Source: CATQGW01 sp965242565 (GTDB taxonomy: Bacteria > Chloroflexota > Dehalococcoidia > Bin125). From it: a stretch of 64,000 nt of DNA. The stretch is taken from the NCBI GenBank assembly GCA_965242565.1, contig OZ251457.1, positions 434,001-498,000 on the forward strand, read 5' to 3'. The translations under genes and the position numbers were made by a program. The notes under the pieces are model-generated. The model searched no databases. It was not told where the DNA came from and saw only the letters and a list, made by a program, of their open reading frames with translations. This document shows positions 24,013 through 31,996 of the stretch, one piece after another. Position 1 is the first letter of the stretch. Each line of letters begins with the position of its first letter.

Positions 24013-24297
24013 TCAGGCCAGGGGCGTCAGCAGGCGATCGGTGACGCCTGCGAACTCGCTGGTGCGATCCGCGATGTGTACCACCTTGTACTGACGGTCG
24101 CCGAAGAGCCGCCCTCTCGCGAGGGGCGTCGTGGGCTGCGGAGTTGGGCGAGTGTGCGCAAAGCTGACCGTGATCAGCCATTCGTCCTTGTCAGGATCGA
24201 AGTTGAGCTCTTCGAGCAGAATTTCCGAGATGTGCTCATCGGCGAAGAGTTCCTTTGCGTACTCTTTCGCCGCCTGCACTGCTTCGACGCGATCCAT
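24013..24297 (-). CDS. Small protein upstream of PIN gene, candidate antitoxin
   Basis: The 94-residue acidic protein starts at an ATG with GAGGAA upstream. It contains AVQAAKEYAKELFADE, a WLITVSFAHTR strand and YKVVHIADRTSEF. It has no recognisable DNA-binding motif. The four-base gap to the PIN gene argues that the two form a cassette. A TAAAAT box with AT-rich flanks about 40 bases upstream on the minus strand could be its own promoter, so the pair may be autonomous within the glc run. Confidence 0.65.
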   Translation of the reverse strand: MDRVEAVQAAKEYAKELFADEHISEILLEELNFDPDKDEWLITVSFAHTRPTPQPTTPLARGRLFGDRQYKVVHIADRTSEFAGVTDRLLTPLA

Positions 24298-24336
24298 GTT
24301 GCAGTTCCTCGCTCCCGTCTCGCTTGTGCGTCGATT

Positions 24337-25791
24337 TTAGACGAACGCCTTGGGGCCGAACTTGGCGATGGTCTGCTGCGCGTGCGCCCCGCCAGCCTCG
24401 CCGCAGCCGTGGCCGGCCGGGAAGATCTTGCAGGGGTTGAAATTCTCGGTTGCGCCGAACGCGCCGCGCAGACCTTGCATCGCGGCCATGTCGTCCTCCG
24501 TGAAAATCCACGGGAGGTAGTCGCGCTTCTCGTAGCCCACGCCGTGCTCGCCGGTGATCGCGCCGCCGGCGTCGACGCAGACGCGCATGATCTCGCCGCC
24601 CGCTTCGAGCACGCGCTCCGTCGCGCCCGGCTCGCGCTCGTCGAACAGCAGGCAGGGGTGCAGATTGCCGTCGCCGGCGTGGAACATGTTGGCGACGGGC
24701 AGCCCGTAGCGGTCAGCGATTTCGTAGACCGCGTCGAGCACATCGGGCAGTTTGGTGCGCGGCACGACGCCGTCGAGCAGATAGTAGTTGGGCATAATCT
24801 GCCCCAGCGCCCCGATCGCTCCCTTGCGGCCCGCCCAAAGACGCTCGCGCTCCTCCGGATCGGTCGCCGAGCGGATCTCGCGCGGCTCGAAGCGGCGCAG
24901 AATCGATTCCACGATCCCGCCTTCGGCGGCGACCTGCGACTCCGGGCCGTCCACCTCGACCAGCAGCACAGCTTCCGCATCCAGCGGAAAGCCGGTGTGC
25001 AGGACGGGCTCAACCGCGGCGATCGTCGTCTTGTCGATCATCTCCAACGCAGCGGGCACTACGCCCGACGCGACCACGGCGCTGACCGCGTTGCTGGCTT
25101 CGCGCACGGAGTCGTAGATGGCCAGCAGCGTGCGCACCGAGGTCGGCGCGGGTACCAGCCGCACCAGCGCTTCGGTGACGATCCCGACCGTGCCCTCGCT
25201 GCCGACCACGCAGCCGACCAGGTCGTAGCCGGGCCGGTCGCGCGTCGCGTGGCCGATCCGCTGCACCTCGCCGTCGGGCGTGACCAGCACCAACTCCAGC
25301 ACGTGGTTGGTCGTTGTCCCCCAGGCGAGCGTGTGCGGCCCGCCCGCGTTCTCGGCGACATTGCCGCCGATCGTGCAGGCGCGCTGGCTGCTCGGATCGG
25401 GCGCGTAGGCCAGCCCGTAGGACGCGGCCGCCGCGCCGAGATCGAGGTTGACCACGCCCGGTTGGACGCGCGCGGTCTGGTTCTCCGCGTCGATCGCCAG
25501 GATGCGGCGCATGCGGTTCATCCCGAAGACGACGCCGCCCCGGGTGGCGAGCGCGCCGCCGCTCAGTCCGGTGCCCGCGCCGCGCGGCGTGATCGGCACG
25601 CCGTGCCGGTTGCAGATGCGCATCAGCGCGACGACGTCCTCGGTTGAGGCGGGCAGCGCGATCGCTTCCGGCTTCCCACGGTCGATCGTCGCGTCGTATT
25701 CGTAAACCAGCAGATCTTCGGGCTGCCAGACGACCGCCTCCTCGCCGATGGCTTCGATCAGTTCCCGCACCAGCGGCGACGGCTGCGTCAT
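24337..25791 (-). CDS. glcD: Glycolate oxidase FAD-linked subunit
   Basis: The ATG at 25791 with AAGGGG upstream gives a 484-residue FAD-linked oxidase. It has the PP-loop block PITPRGAGTGLSGGALATRGG, TIGGNVAENAGGPHTLAWGTT, VVGSEGTVGIVTEALV and the C-terminal HAGDGNLHPCLLFDER and GAITGEHGVGYEKRDYL with catalytic His. This is the catalytic subunit oxidising glycolate or D-lactate-like acids. The open frame extends 38 codons upstream into the hydrolase gene and was trimmed. Co-oriented glcE and glcF follow after the inserted PIN cassette. Confidence 0.94.
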   Translation of the reverse strand: MTQPSPLVRELIEAIGEEAVVWQPEDLLVYEYDATIDRGKPEAIALPASTEDVVALMRICNRHGVPITPRGAGTGLSGGALATRGGVVFGMNRMRRILAIDAENQTARVQPGVVNLDLGAAAASYGLAYAPDPSSQRACTIGGNVAENAGGPHTLAWGTTTNHVLELVLVTPDGEVQRIGHATRDRPGYDLVGCVVGSEGTVGIVTEALVRLVPAPTSVRTLLAIYDSVREASNAVSAVVASGVVPAALEMIDKTTIAAVEPVLHTGFPLDAEAVLLVEVDGPESQVAAEGGIVESILRRFEPREIRSATDPEERERLWAGRKGAIGALGQIMPNYYLLDGVVPRTKLPDVLDAVYEIADRYGLPVANMFHAGDGNLHPCLLFDEREPGATERVLEAGGEIMRVCVDAGGAITGEHGVGYEKRDYLPWIFTEDDMAAMQGLRGAFGATENFNPCKIFPAGHGCGEAGGAHAQQTIAKFGPKAFV

Positions 25792-25813
25792 GATGTGCCC
25801 CTTCCGCCCGCGA

Positions 25814-26614
25814 TCATACCGCCGCCGACCAGCGCCGCCCCAGAAAGTCGAGCACGGCGGCGTTGAAGCGCTGCGGCTGCTCGAAGTAGACGGAGTGTCC
25901 CGCATCGGGCACGCAGACGTACTCGCTGCCCTGCATCGCGCGGTGCGACGCCTCCATCGCTGTCGCCGGCACGATTCGGTCGTGCTCGCCGATGATGAAC
26001 AGCAGCGGCATGCCGAGCTGCCGCATCATCGGCATCGTGGAGCCGCGCCAGGTGGCGAGCCCGGGCGTGGGCGCGAGGAACGTGCCGGGGCGCGGCGGAT
26101 TCCAGCCATTCATGCGGCGGTAGAGCCAGGTTAGTTCGGGGCGCTCGCGCTCGGTCGCCGGTGCCAGCGCGCGCTGGCGCAGCGTCTGGCCGCGCACTTC
26201 CTCGTAGTGGCGGGCCTGAATGGCCCGTACCTCGTCGTTGACCAGCCCGGCCAGCGTGCCCGACAGGATCAGCGCGCGGATCCGTCCCGGGAAGAGCATC
26301 GCAAACGGGGTGGCGGTGCGCCCGCCCATCGAGTGGGCGATCATCGCAAAGTCCTCAATGCCCAGATGCTCGAGCAGCGCGTGCAGGTCGTAGGGGAAGG
26401 CGCGTCGTCCGGGTCCGCCGGGCACATCGCGGCTCAGCCCGAAGCTGCGGTGATCGAACGTCACGACGCGGTAGCGCTCCGCGAACGCGGGTACCTGCTG
26501 CCACCAGACGAGGTGGTTGCCGCCCGCGCCGTGCGCGAGCACCAGCGCCGGCGCGTCCTCCGCGCCGTGGCATTCGTACCAGAGGTCGATCTCGTTGCAG
26601 CGCAGAAACGGCAT
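25814..26614 (-). CDS. Alpha/beta-fold hydrolase
   Basis: The 266-residue enzyme has LVLAHGAGGNHLVWWQQ (oxyanion HG), the nucleophile elbow AMIAHSMGGRTA, and a late Asp/His pair in IIGEHDRIVPA and VPDAGHSVYFEQPQRF. It is closest in style to 3-oxoadipate enol-lactonase-like hydrolases; the substrate is unknown. The start MPFLRCNEIDLWYEC lies 14 bases after the pncC-like stop, and glcD begins 22 bases downstream, so it is within the same operon. Confidence 0.9.
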   Translation of the reverse strand: MPFLRCNEIDLWYECHGAEDAPALVLAHGAGGNHLVWWQQVPAFAERYRVVTFDHRSFGLSRDVPGGPGRRAFPYDLHALLEHLGIEDFAMIAHSMGGRTATPFAMLFPGRIRALILSGTLAGLVNDEVRAIQARHYEEVRGQTLRQRALAPATERERPELTWLYRRMNGWNPPRPGTFLAPTPGLATWRGSTMPMMRQLGMPLLFIIGEHDRIVPATAMEASHRAMQGSEYVCVPDAGHSVYFEQPQRFNAAVLDFLGRRWSAAV

Positions 26615-26628
26615 CGAGCGAGCGCCGC

Positions 26629-27111
26629 TCAGCCCGCCTGGGCGGCGGCGAGCACCATTTCGAGCGCGCGGATCGCGGTCAGCCGCTTGTTGCCCTCGCG
26701 GTCTTCCGCCCAGACATGCCGCTCCGCCGCGATGCGGTCGCCCGGACCGACCGCCGCGATCCAGACGGTGCCGACGGGACGCTCCTCGTTGCCGCCGGTC
26801 GGTCCGGTGATGCCCGTCTCCGCCACGCCGATATCGGCGTTGAGCGTGTCGCGCACGCCGCGCGCCATCGCCACCGCCGCCTCTTCGGAGACCGAGCCGT
26901 GTTCGCGCAGCAGCTCGCGATCGACGCCGATCAGGTTGATCTTCGGATGATTGTGATAGGGCGACGCGCCGCCGATCCAGGCGCGGCTGCAACCGGGAAT
27001 GTCGGTGATCCAGTGTCCGATCAGGCCGCCGGTGTCGGTCTCGGCGGTGGCGAGGGTCAGCCTCCGCTCGGTCAGCGTGTCGACGACGGTTTGCGCCAGC
27101 GCTTCGGTCAT
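26629..27111 (-). CDS. CinA C-terminal domain (PncC-like) protein with altered nucleophile
   Basis: The 160-residue protein matches the stand-alone CinA C-terminal (nicotinamide-nucleotide amidase) family: LATAETDTGGLIGHWITDI, YHNHPKINLIGVD, GSVSEEAAVAMARG, AETGITGPTGG and RPVGTVWIA. PncC enzymes deamidate NMN using a serine in AESCTGG. Here the segment reads AETDTGG, so Ser is Thr and the next Cys is Asp, while the Tyr and Lys of the site remain. Activity is therefore uncertain. It sits four bases after the upstream membrane peptide gene. Confidence 0.85.
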   Translation of the reverse strand: MTEALAQTVVDTLTERRLTLATAETDTGGLIGHWITDIPGCSRAWIGGASPYHNHPKINLIGVDRELLREHGSVSEEAAVAMARGVRDTLNADIGVAETGITGPTGGNEERPVGTVWIAAVGPGDRIAAERHVWAEDREGNKRLTAIRALEMVLAAAQAG

Positions 27112-27115
27112 CGGA

Positions 27116-27436
27116 TCAGTCCTCGTCCTCGCCGATGCCGGCGTGCGAGTCCCACTTGAAGATCAGGATCAGGATGAAGGTGACGAGCACCAGGAACGGT
27201 GCGAGCATGATCGAGAACTCGAACCACTCCTCGCGATCGAAGTTGTTGACGCCGGTCCCGCCCTCGTCGGGCGCGGCCTGGAGTGCGAGCTCCGCCGTCG
27301 GTCCGGCCGGCGGCGCGTCGGCCGCCAGCGCATCGCCGGCCGCCAGCGCGCCCAGCGCGACGATCATCACCGCCGCAGCGGCGAGCGTCAGCGCCACGCG
27401 CCGCGCAGCTGCTGCGAACATCGTCCGAATTCTCAT
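27116..27436 (-). CDS. Small exported membrane protein
   Basis: With a strong GGAGGAGCGG site before ATG, the 106-residue product has a cleavable-looking signal (ALTLAAAAVMIVALGALAAG). A short acidic extracytoplasmic stretch follows, then one C-terminal transmembrane helix (SIMLAPFLVLVTFILILIF) and an acidic tail. No family is recognised. It starts the run of pncC-like, hydrolase and glcD genes, 32 bases after a CaiB stop. Confidence 0.7.
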   Translation of the reverse strand: MRIRTMFAAAARRVALTLAAAAVMIVALGALAAGDALAADAPPAGPTAELALQAAPDEGGTGVNNFDREEWFEFSIMLAPFLVLVTFILILIFKWDSHAGIGEDED

Positions 27437-27468
27437 CACGGCCGCTCCTCCCTCAAGATCGTCCGCGC

Positions 27469-28770
27469 TTACTCCAGCGCGCCTTCGGCGGTCAGCGCGT
27501 CGATTCGCTCCTGATCGTAGCCGAGCATGCGGCTGAGCACGAAATGGGTGTCTTCGCCCAACCGCGGCGAGGGCGAGACGATCTCGGCGGGTGTCTCCGA
27601 GAAGCGCCAGGGCGGCGCGAGCACGGTGCGCTGGCGCGTCTCCGGCGGGCGGATCGGCACGCCGGCGCCGCGCGCCTGAAACTGCTCCGAGGCGTGGATG
27701 TCCGCGCCCCACATCGAGGGGCTGGCCGGCACGCCCGCTTCACGCAGCGTTTCCGACGCGGCCAGCGCCGACTGCTCGCTCGTCCACGCCTCAATCGGCG
27801 CGCGCAGCTCTTCGCGGTGCTTCCAGCGCCGCAGACCGGTGCGGAAGCGCGGATCGGCGCGCAGGTGATCCAACCCCGCCGCGTCGCACAGACTCTCCCA
27901 CTCGGCGTCGTTGCGGCAGGCGATCGCCAGCCACGCTCCGTCGCTGCCATCATCGGAGCCAGACGCGCCGTTGGGCTCGCGCATTGCGGCGCAGCGGTAG
28001 ACATCGTGCGGCGCCCAGGCGCGGTGGCCGTTGCCCAGCCGCTCGCCGTCGTCGCCCAGCAGCGAGACGCGTAGAAACTCCTCGCCCATATGCATCGCGA
28101 TCGCCTCGCGCGATGAGGCATCCACAAACTGCCCCAGCCCGGTGCGGTCGCGGTAGTGCAGCCCTGCCAGCATCGCAAACGCGGCCGCCGTGCCCGCGCG
28201 CAGATCGATCGAGCCGCCCATCGTCAGCGGCGGCTCGTCGGGCGCGCCGGAGAGGTAGGCGAGCCCGGCCAGCGCGGCGAAGGTCGGCGCGTAGCCGGTG
28301 TAGTTGCGCTCCGGCCCCGACGCGCCCAGCGCGCTGGCGGAGACCAGCACGATGTCTTCGCGCTGCTCGCGCAGCGACTCGTAGCCCAGCCCCAGCTTGT
28401 CCAGCGTGCCCGGGCGGAAGTTGTCGATCGCGCCGTCCGCCGTCGCCGCCAGATCGCGCACCACCTGCTTCGCGCCATCCTCTTTGAGATTGAGCTGAAT
28501 GGAGAGCTTGTTGAGGTTAAGTTCGTTGAACATCGGCGCCTGGTTGACGCCGCCGCGGAATGCGCCCATCGCCAGCGAGCGCTGGCGGCTGTGGTCGATC
28601 CGCGTGCGCGACTCGACCTTGATCACCTCCGCGCCGAGCAGCGCCAGCAGCATCGCGCCGTACGGTCCGGCCCAGGCCCAGGTGAAGTCAATGATCCGCC
28701 GCCCCGCCAGCGGGCCGCGATGCGCGATCGACGCGAGCGGGAACTGGCCGTTGGCTCCGTTGCTGGTCAT
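27469..28770 (-). CDS. CaiB/BaiF (family III) CoA-transferase
   Basis: The 433-residue protein has the family start GRRIIDFTWAWAGPYGAMLL, GAEVIKVESRTRIDH, LNLKEDGAKQVV, IDNFRPGTLDKLGLGY and ALGASGPERNYTGY, and a C-terminal PRLGEDTHFVLSRMLGY. Such enzymes exchange CoA between an acyl-CoA donor and a carboxylate. Its ATG overlaps the stop of the upstream CaiB gene (ATGA), so the two are co-translated and may make a heteromer. Acceptor identity cannot be read from sequence. Confidence 0.93.
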   Translation of the reverse strand: MTSNGANGQFPLASIAHRGPLAGRRIIDFTWAWAGPYGAMLLALLGAEVIKVESRTRIDHSRQRSLAMGAFRGGVNQAPMFNELNLNKLSIQLNLKEDGAKQVVRDLAATADGAIDNFRPGTLDKLGLGYESLREQREDIVLVSASALGASGPERNYTGYAPTFAALAGLAYLSGAPDEPPLTMGGSIDLRAGTAAAFAMLAGLHYRDRTGLGQFVDASSREAIAMHMGEEFLRVSLLGDDGERLGNGHRAWAPHDVYRCAAMREPNGASGSDDGSDGAWLAIACRNDAEWESLCDAAGLDHLRADPRFRTGLRRWKHREELRAPIEAWTSEQSALAASETLREAGVPASPSMWGADIHASEQFQARGAGVPIRPPETRQRTVLAPPWRFSETPAEIVSPSPRLGEDTHFVLSRMLGYDQERIDALTAEGALE

Positions 28771-29981
28771 GCGATCACTCCCGCCCGCCGCGCCTGCGCC
28801 GGCGTCCAGGGCGCGAGCTGCGGCGCGGTCAGCTCGTTGGTCGCTTCGCCGAGTTGCGGCGCAGGCGCGCGCGCCGCCCTCGGCGTCTCCGTCCACTCCG
28901 CCGCGAACTGCGCGTAGGACGCCGGACCGACCGCTGGATGCTCAAGCGTCTCGAAAAAACCGCGCAGCTGTTCCTGCTCGGAGACCATCACCTCCGAGGG
29001 GCGCAGCACCGGCCCGGCCGGGGCGCTTTCGGCCTGCAACAGGCGGTAGACCTCGTCGCGCGTCCGGGCGCCCGCCCACTCGTCGATCGCTTCCTGCGCC
29101 GTATCCGCCATCTCCAGCCGATCGCGCAGCTTGCCCTCTTCGTCGTAGGCCCAGGCCGGATCGCCCATCGCGCTCAGCAGCCCGCGCCACTGGTGCGGCT
29201 GCGGCGTCACTGTGATCACGTGCCCGTCGGCGCAGTCCATCCGCCCGCCGAACGAGGTGCGCCCGCTGCGCATAATCGGCGGCGGCCCGCCGTCGTTGGC
29301 CGCGATCGAGATGTCCACCCGATCGATCGTCATCATCGCCTCCGTCGCCGCCACATCCACGATCTGCCCCTCGCCCGTGCGATCGCGCGCGATCAACGCC
29401 GCCCAGACCGCCAGCGCGAGCGCCAGCCCCGCGTCCGCCTCGTGGACGCGCGCGCCGGCCATGATCGGCGAGCCGCCGTCCGCGCCCAGATTGCGCCGCA
29501 CGCCGGCCGCCGCGCCCGAGGCGTGCGCGCGCGTCAGCGCGCTCGACGGCCATTCGGCGGCGGGTCCGTCCAGCCCCCACGGCGTGAGCGCGGCGATGAT
29601 CAGCCGCGGATGCGCCTCGCGCAGCGCCTCCAGTGCCAGCTCCGCCTCTTCCAGGCAGCTGGGCGGCCAATCGGTGACGAGCACATCCGCATCGCGCAGC
29701 AGCGCCTGGAGGACTCGCTTCCCGGCGGCGGTGAGCAGATCGAGCGCCACGCTGCGCTTCGAGGTGTTGTAGTGCAGGAAGACGGTCGAAGTCTCGCGCC
29801 CCGGCCCGGCGCCGGCAAACGGCGCCATCCGACGCGCCGGATCCCCGCCCGGCGGCTCCACCTTGATCGTCTCCGCCCCCGCGTCGGCGAGCAGTTTGCC
29901 GGCAAACGGCGCAGCCACCTCGGTCGCCAGCTCGACTACGCGCAGCCCGTCCAGCAGCGTCGGTTTCGGAGCGTTCGTCAT
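28767..29981 (-). CDS. CaiB/BaiF (family III) CoA-transferase
   Basis: The 404-residue protein starts MTNAPKPTLLDGLRVVELATE and contains APFAGKLLADAGAETIKVEP, FLHYNTSKRSVALDL and ALTPWGLDGPAAEW. These are family III landmarks, with an unusually diverged acceptor region. A TAGACT box lies 22 bases before the ATG. It is the first gene of the long minus-strand run and is co-translated with a second family III gene. The pair mirrors the plus-strand pair at 32.9-35.4 kb on the other side of the toxin-antitoxin cluster. Confidence 0.92.
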   Translation of the reverse strand: MTNAPKPTLLDGLRVVELATEVAAPFAGKLLADAGAETIKVEPPGGDPARRMAPFAGAGPGRETSTVFLHYNTSKRSVALDLLTAAGKRVLQALLRDADVLVTDWPPSCLEEAELALEALREAHPRLIIAALTPWGLDGPAAEWPSSALTRAHASGAAAGVRRNLGADGGSPIMAGARVHEADAGLALALAVWAALIARDRTGEGQIVDVAATEAMMTIDRVDISIAANDGGPPPIMRSGRTSFGGRMDCADGHVITVTPQPHQWRGLLSAMGDPAWAYDEEGKLRDRLEMADTAQEAIDEWAGARTRDEVYRLLQAESAPAGPVLRPSEVMVSEQEQLRGFFETLEHPAVGPASYAQFAAEWTETPRAARAPAPQLGEATNELTAPQLAPWTPAQARRAGVIA

Positions 29982-30003
29982 GCCAACAGCCTCACCGATG
30001 CGC

Positions 30004-30009
30004 AGTCTA
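30004..30009 (-). promoter_or_regulatory. Candidate -10 box of the CaiB-to-glc minus-strand run
   Basis: TAGACT on the minus strand, 22 bases before the ATG of the first CaiB gene. No clear -35. Confidence 0.4.
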
Positions 30010-30049
30010 CGCCCCACCCCCACCCAGGCGACAGCCACCCGGCGATTGG

Positions 30050-30055
30050 TAGGCT
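30050..30055 (+). promoter_or_regulatory. Candidate -10 box of TA module 1
   Basis: TAGGCT lies 30 bases before the antitoxin ATG, in the short gap opposite the divergent CaiB promoter. Confidence 0.4.
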
Positions 30056-30085
30056 GCGAACAGGACAACGACAGCGAGGCCCACG

Positions 30086-30592
30086 ATGGTGAGGATGAGG
30101 CAAATCGCCCATGAGTTGCTGAAGACAGTCGACGCGTCGGAGCTGCGCGCCGACCCGGCCGCGCTTGTGGCGCAGCTGGAGAGCTTCGACGATCGGATCA
30201 CGATCATGCGCAACGGCAAACCCGCTGTCACCCTCTGGGGCTACGAGCCGACCCCGATTCACAACTGGAAACAGAACGACGAAGGCGAATGGGTGGAATA
30301 CACCCACGACTGGCGGGAGAGTGCGTTCGGGCGCATCGTGCAGCTCGGCGATCTGGCGGCGAAGTTCGACGCGCTCGCCGATGATCTGGAGGCCAACGCC
30401 GGCGGTGCGCTGATCAAATCAGGCGACGAGCGGGTGGCGGAGTTGACGCCCTACCGGCCGTCATGGTTCGGACGTTCGCTCAGGAAGCACCAGTTCCTCG
30501 ACGAACACAACGAACGCATGGACGCTGATCTGGACGCTGATCTGGACGCTGAGCGGGAGGCAAGGGCTGCGGCGTCGGGAGATGGGAGTTGA
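30086..30592 (+). CDS. Phd/YefM-like antitoxin, TA module 1
   Basis: The 168-residue protein has a short N-terminal helix region and DRITIMRNGKPAVTLWGYEP, the strand-turn typical of prevent-host-death antitoxins (hydrophobic-x-NGKPxA). A long charged C-terminal part would wrap the toxin. Near the end a DADLDADLDAE repeat is encoded by repeated CTGGACGCTGAT units, a site prone to slippage. The toxin start overlaps its stop (TTGA). It is more diverged than the two antitoxins that follow. Confidence 0.75.
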   Translation: MVRMRQIAHELLKTVDASELRADPAALVAQLESFDDRITIMRNGKPAVTLWGYEPTPIHNWKQNDEGEWVEYTHDWRESAFGRIVQLGDLAAKFDALADDLEANAGGALIKSGDERVAELTPYRPSWFGRSLRKHQFLDEHNERMDADLDADLDAEREARAAASGDGS

Positions 30593-30987
30593 TCCTCCTC
30601 GACACGCAGACACTGGGCTGGCACGACCAGGCCGACCGCCGCCTCGGTCCACGTACGCGGGCCATGATCGAGCGGCACTGGCGGCAGAGGGAAGTCGCTG
30701 TCTCCGCGCTCTCGTTCTGGGAAATCACGATGAACCGCGACGCCCGGGAATTCCGCCGAATCCCCGACATCCGAGTGTGGCGGAACGATCTGCTCAAAGA
30801 CGGGCTGATCGAGATTCCTGTAGATGGTGAGATCGCGATCGCGGCGGGCCGGATCACTGGCATGCACGGCGATCCCGGCGATCGGATCATCGTGGCGACC
30901 GCGTTTCGCGCCGAAACGCTGGTGACCTCCGACGAGCGGATTATGCGCTGGGGTGGACAGCTCGATCGCGTCTACGCCTACGACTGA
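30589..30987 (+). CDS. vapC: VapC-type PIN ribonuclease toxin, TA module 1
   Basis: The 132-residue PIN protein starts at TTG overlapping the antitoxin stop. Key elements are ILLDTQTLGWHDQ (first Asp), VSALSFWEITMN (conserved Glu), PGDRIIVATAF (third acid) and TLVTSDERIMRW. The FWE motif places it in the Sll0205-like VapC branch. Such toxins cleave RNA, often tRNA or rRNA, when freed from antitoxin. Length and motif spacing are complete, so it should be active. Confidence 0.88.
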   Translation: MILLDTQTLGWHDQADRRLGPRTRAMIERHWRQREVAVSALSFWEITMNRDAREFRRIPDIRVWRNDLLKDGLIEIPVDGEIAIAAGRITGMHGDPGDRIIVATAFRAETLVTSDERIMRWGGQLDRVYAYD

Positions 30988-31037
30988 GCGGCCGCCGACG
31001 CCCGCGCCCATCCTCCTAAAGGCCTGCCAGCTATTGG

Positions 31038-31043
31038 TACGCT
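31038..31043 (+). promoter_or_regulatory. Candidate -10 box of TA module 2
   Basis: TACGCT lies 21 bases before the ATG. The same box, with nearly the same downstream leader, recurs before module 3 (31970-31975). Confidence 0.4.
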
Positions 31044-31064
31044 GGCAACGGATCGGAGCCAACC

Positions 31065-31553
31065 ATGGTGATGGCGGAGGACACAGCCCTCGCAGGCTTG
31101 ACGGTGCTGGACGCCACGGAACTGGCGACCCGCTGCCAGGAAATCGTGGATCAGGCTGTGCGCAGCGAGGACCGGCTCGTGCTCACCGGCGACGGCCGCC
31201 CCATCGCCTACCTGGAGCGCTACGAACCGCCGCCGCGGCCGTTCTACGTGCGCCCGTCGCCTGAGGGCGGCGGCGCATCCGAGCGCGTCTACCGCGAGGT
31301 CGTTGAGACCATCCATCGGTCCGTCAAGGTGGCGGAGTTGCAAGCGCAATCGCCCGACCTGGTCGAGCAGGCCGCCGCCAACGACTGGCGGGTGTTGATC
31401 TGGAACCGCAACGGTCCCGACGCGATGCTCATCCGCTACGCCCGGCGCGGCCGTCAGACCTCGCCTGTCACCGCGGTCAACGACATTGACTGGGATGTCG
31501 GCGAAGTGTGGAACGCCACCCTCGACGGTCCGACGGCGGGCGAGTTGCTGTGA
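31065..31553 (+). CDS. Phd-like antitoxin, TA module 2 (mosaic with module 3)
   Basis: The 162-residue antitoxin has the Phd-type LVLTGDGRPIAYLERYEP near residue 40, preceded by ATRCQEIVDQAVRSED. Its first 125 or so residues are almost identical to the module 3 antitoxin. After LIWNRNGPDAMLIRY the sequence becomes unrelated (ARRGRQTSPVTAVND). The sharp switch exactly at the toxin-binding C-terminus suggests recombination that keeps the regulator and changes the partner specificity. The toxin start overlaps the stop as GTGA. Confidence 0.78.
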   Translation: MVMAEDTALAGLTVLDATELATRCQEIVDQAVRSEDRLVLTGDGRPIAYLERYEPPPRPFYVRPSPEGGGASERVYREVVETIHRSVKVAELQAQSPDLVEQAAANDWRVLIWNRNGPDAMLIRYARRGRQTSPVTAVNDIDWDVGEVWNATLDGPTAGELL

Positions 31554-31948
31554 TTCTGTCCGACACGCAGACGCTCTACTGGTGGCGCGAGGATCGCGGG
31601 CGTCTTGGTACGAACGCGCTCGCGGTGCTTGATGCGGCGTGGGATGCACGCAACCTGGCGGCCTCTGCAATCTCATTCTGGGAAATCGGGATGCTCGAGT
31701 CGAAGGGGCGGCTGTCGCTTCCTGTCAACGCCGACCAATGGCGGCTGGACCTGCTCAACGAAGGGCTTGCGGAGATACCCGTCGATGGCGGAATCGGCCT
31801 CCGCGCGGCCTACCTCGCCAACTTCCATGGCGACCCTGCGGATCGCATCATCGTCGCGACCGCCCTCAACGACCATCAACTCCTGACCACAGATCGCGAA
31901 ATCCTGGATTGGGATGGCCCGCTTCAGCGCATCGACGCTCGGCGATAG
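31550..31948 (+). CDS. vapC: VapC-type PIN ribonuclease toxin, TA module 2
   Basis: The GTG at 31550 overlaps the antitoxin stop and gives 132 residues, the same length as both neighbouring toxins. ILSDTQTLYWW, ASAISFWEIGML, PADRIIVATAL and LLTTDREILDW supply the four acidic positions. An upstream in-frame ATG at 31508 would add 14 residues inside the antitoxin and was rejected. The toxin is clearly paralogous to modules 1 and 3 but well diverged, unlike the antitoxins. Confidence 0.88.
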   Translation: MILSDTQTLYWWREDRGRLGTNALAVLDAAWDARNLAASAISFWEIGMLESKGRLSLPVNADQWRLDLLNEGLAEIPVDGGIGLRAAYLANFHGDPADRIIVATALNDHQLLTTDREILDWDGPLQRIDARR

Positions 31949-31969
31949 CCGCTGCCATGGAAAGCTCGG

Positions 31970-31975
31970 TACGCT
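31970..31975 (+). promoter_or_regulatory. Candidate -10 box of TA module 3
   Basis: TACGCT lies 21 bases before the ATG, duplicating the module 2 promoter context. Confidence 0.4.
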
Positions 31976-31996
31976 GACGGCGGATCGGAGCCGAGC

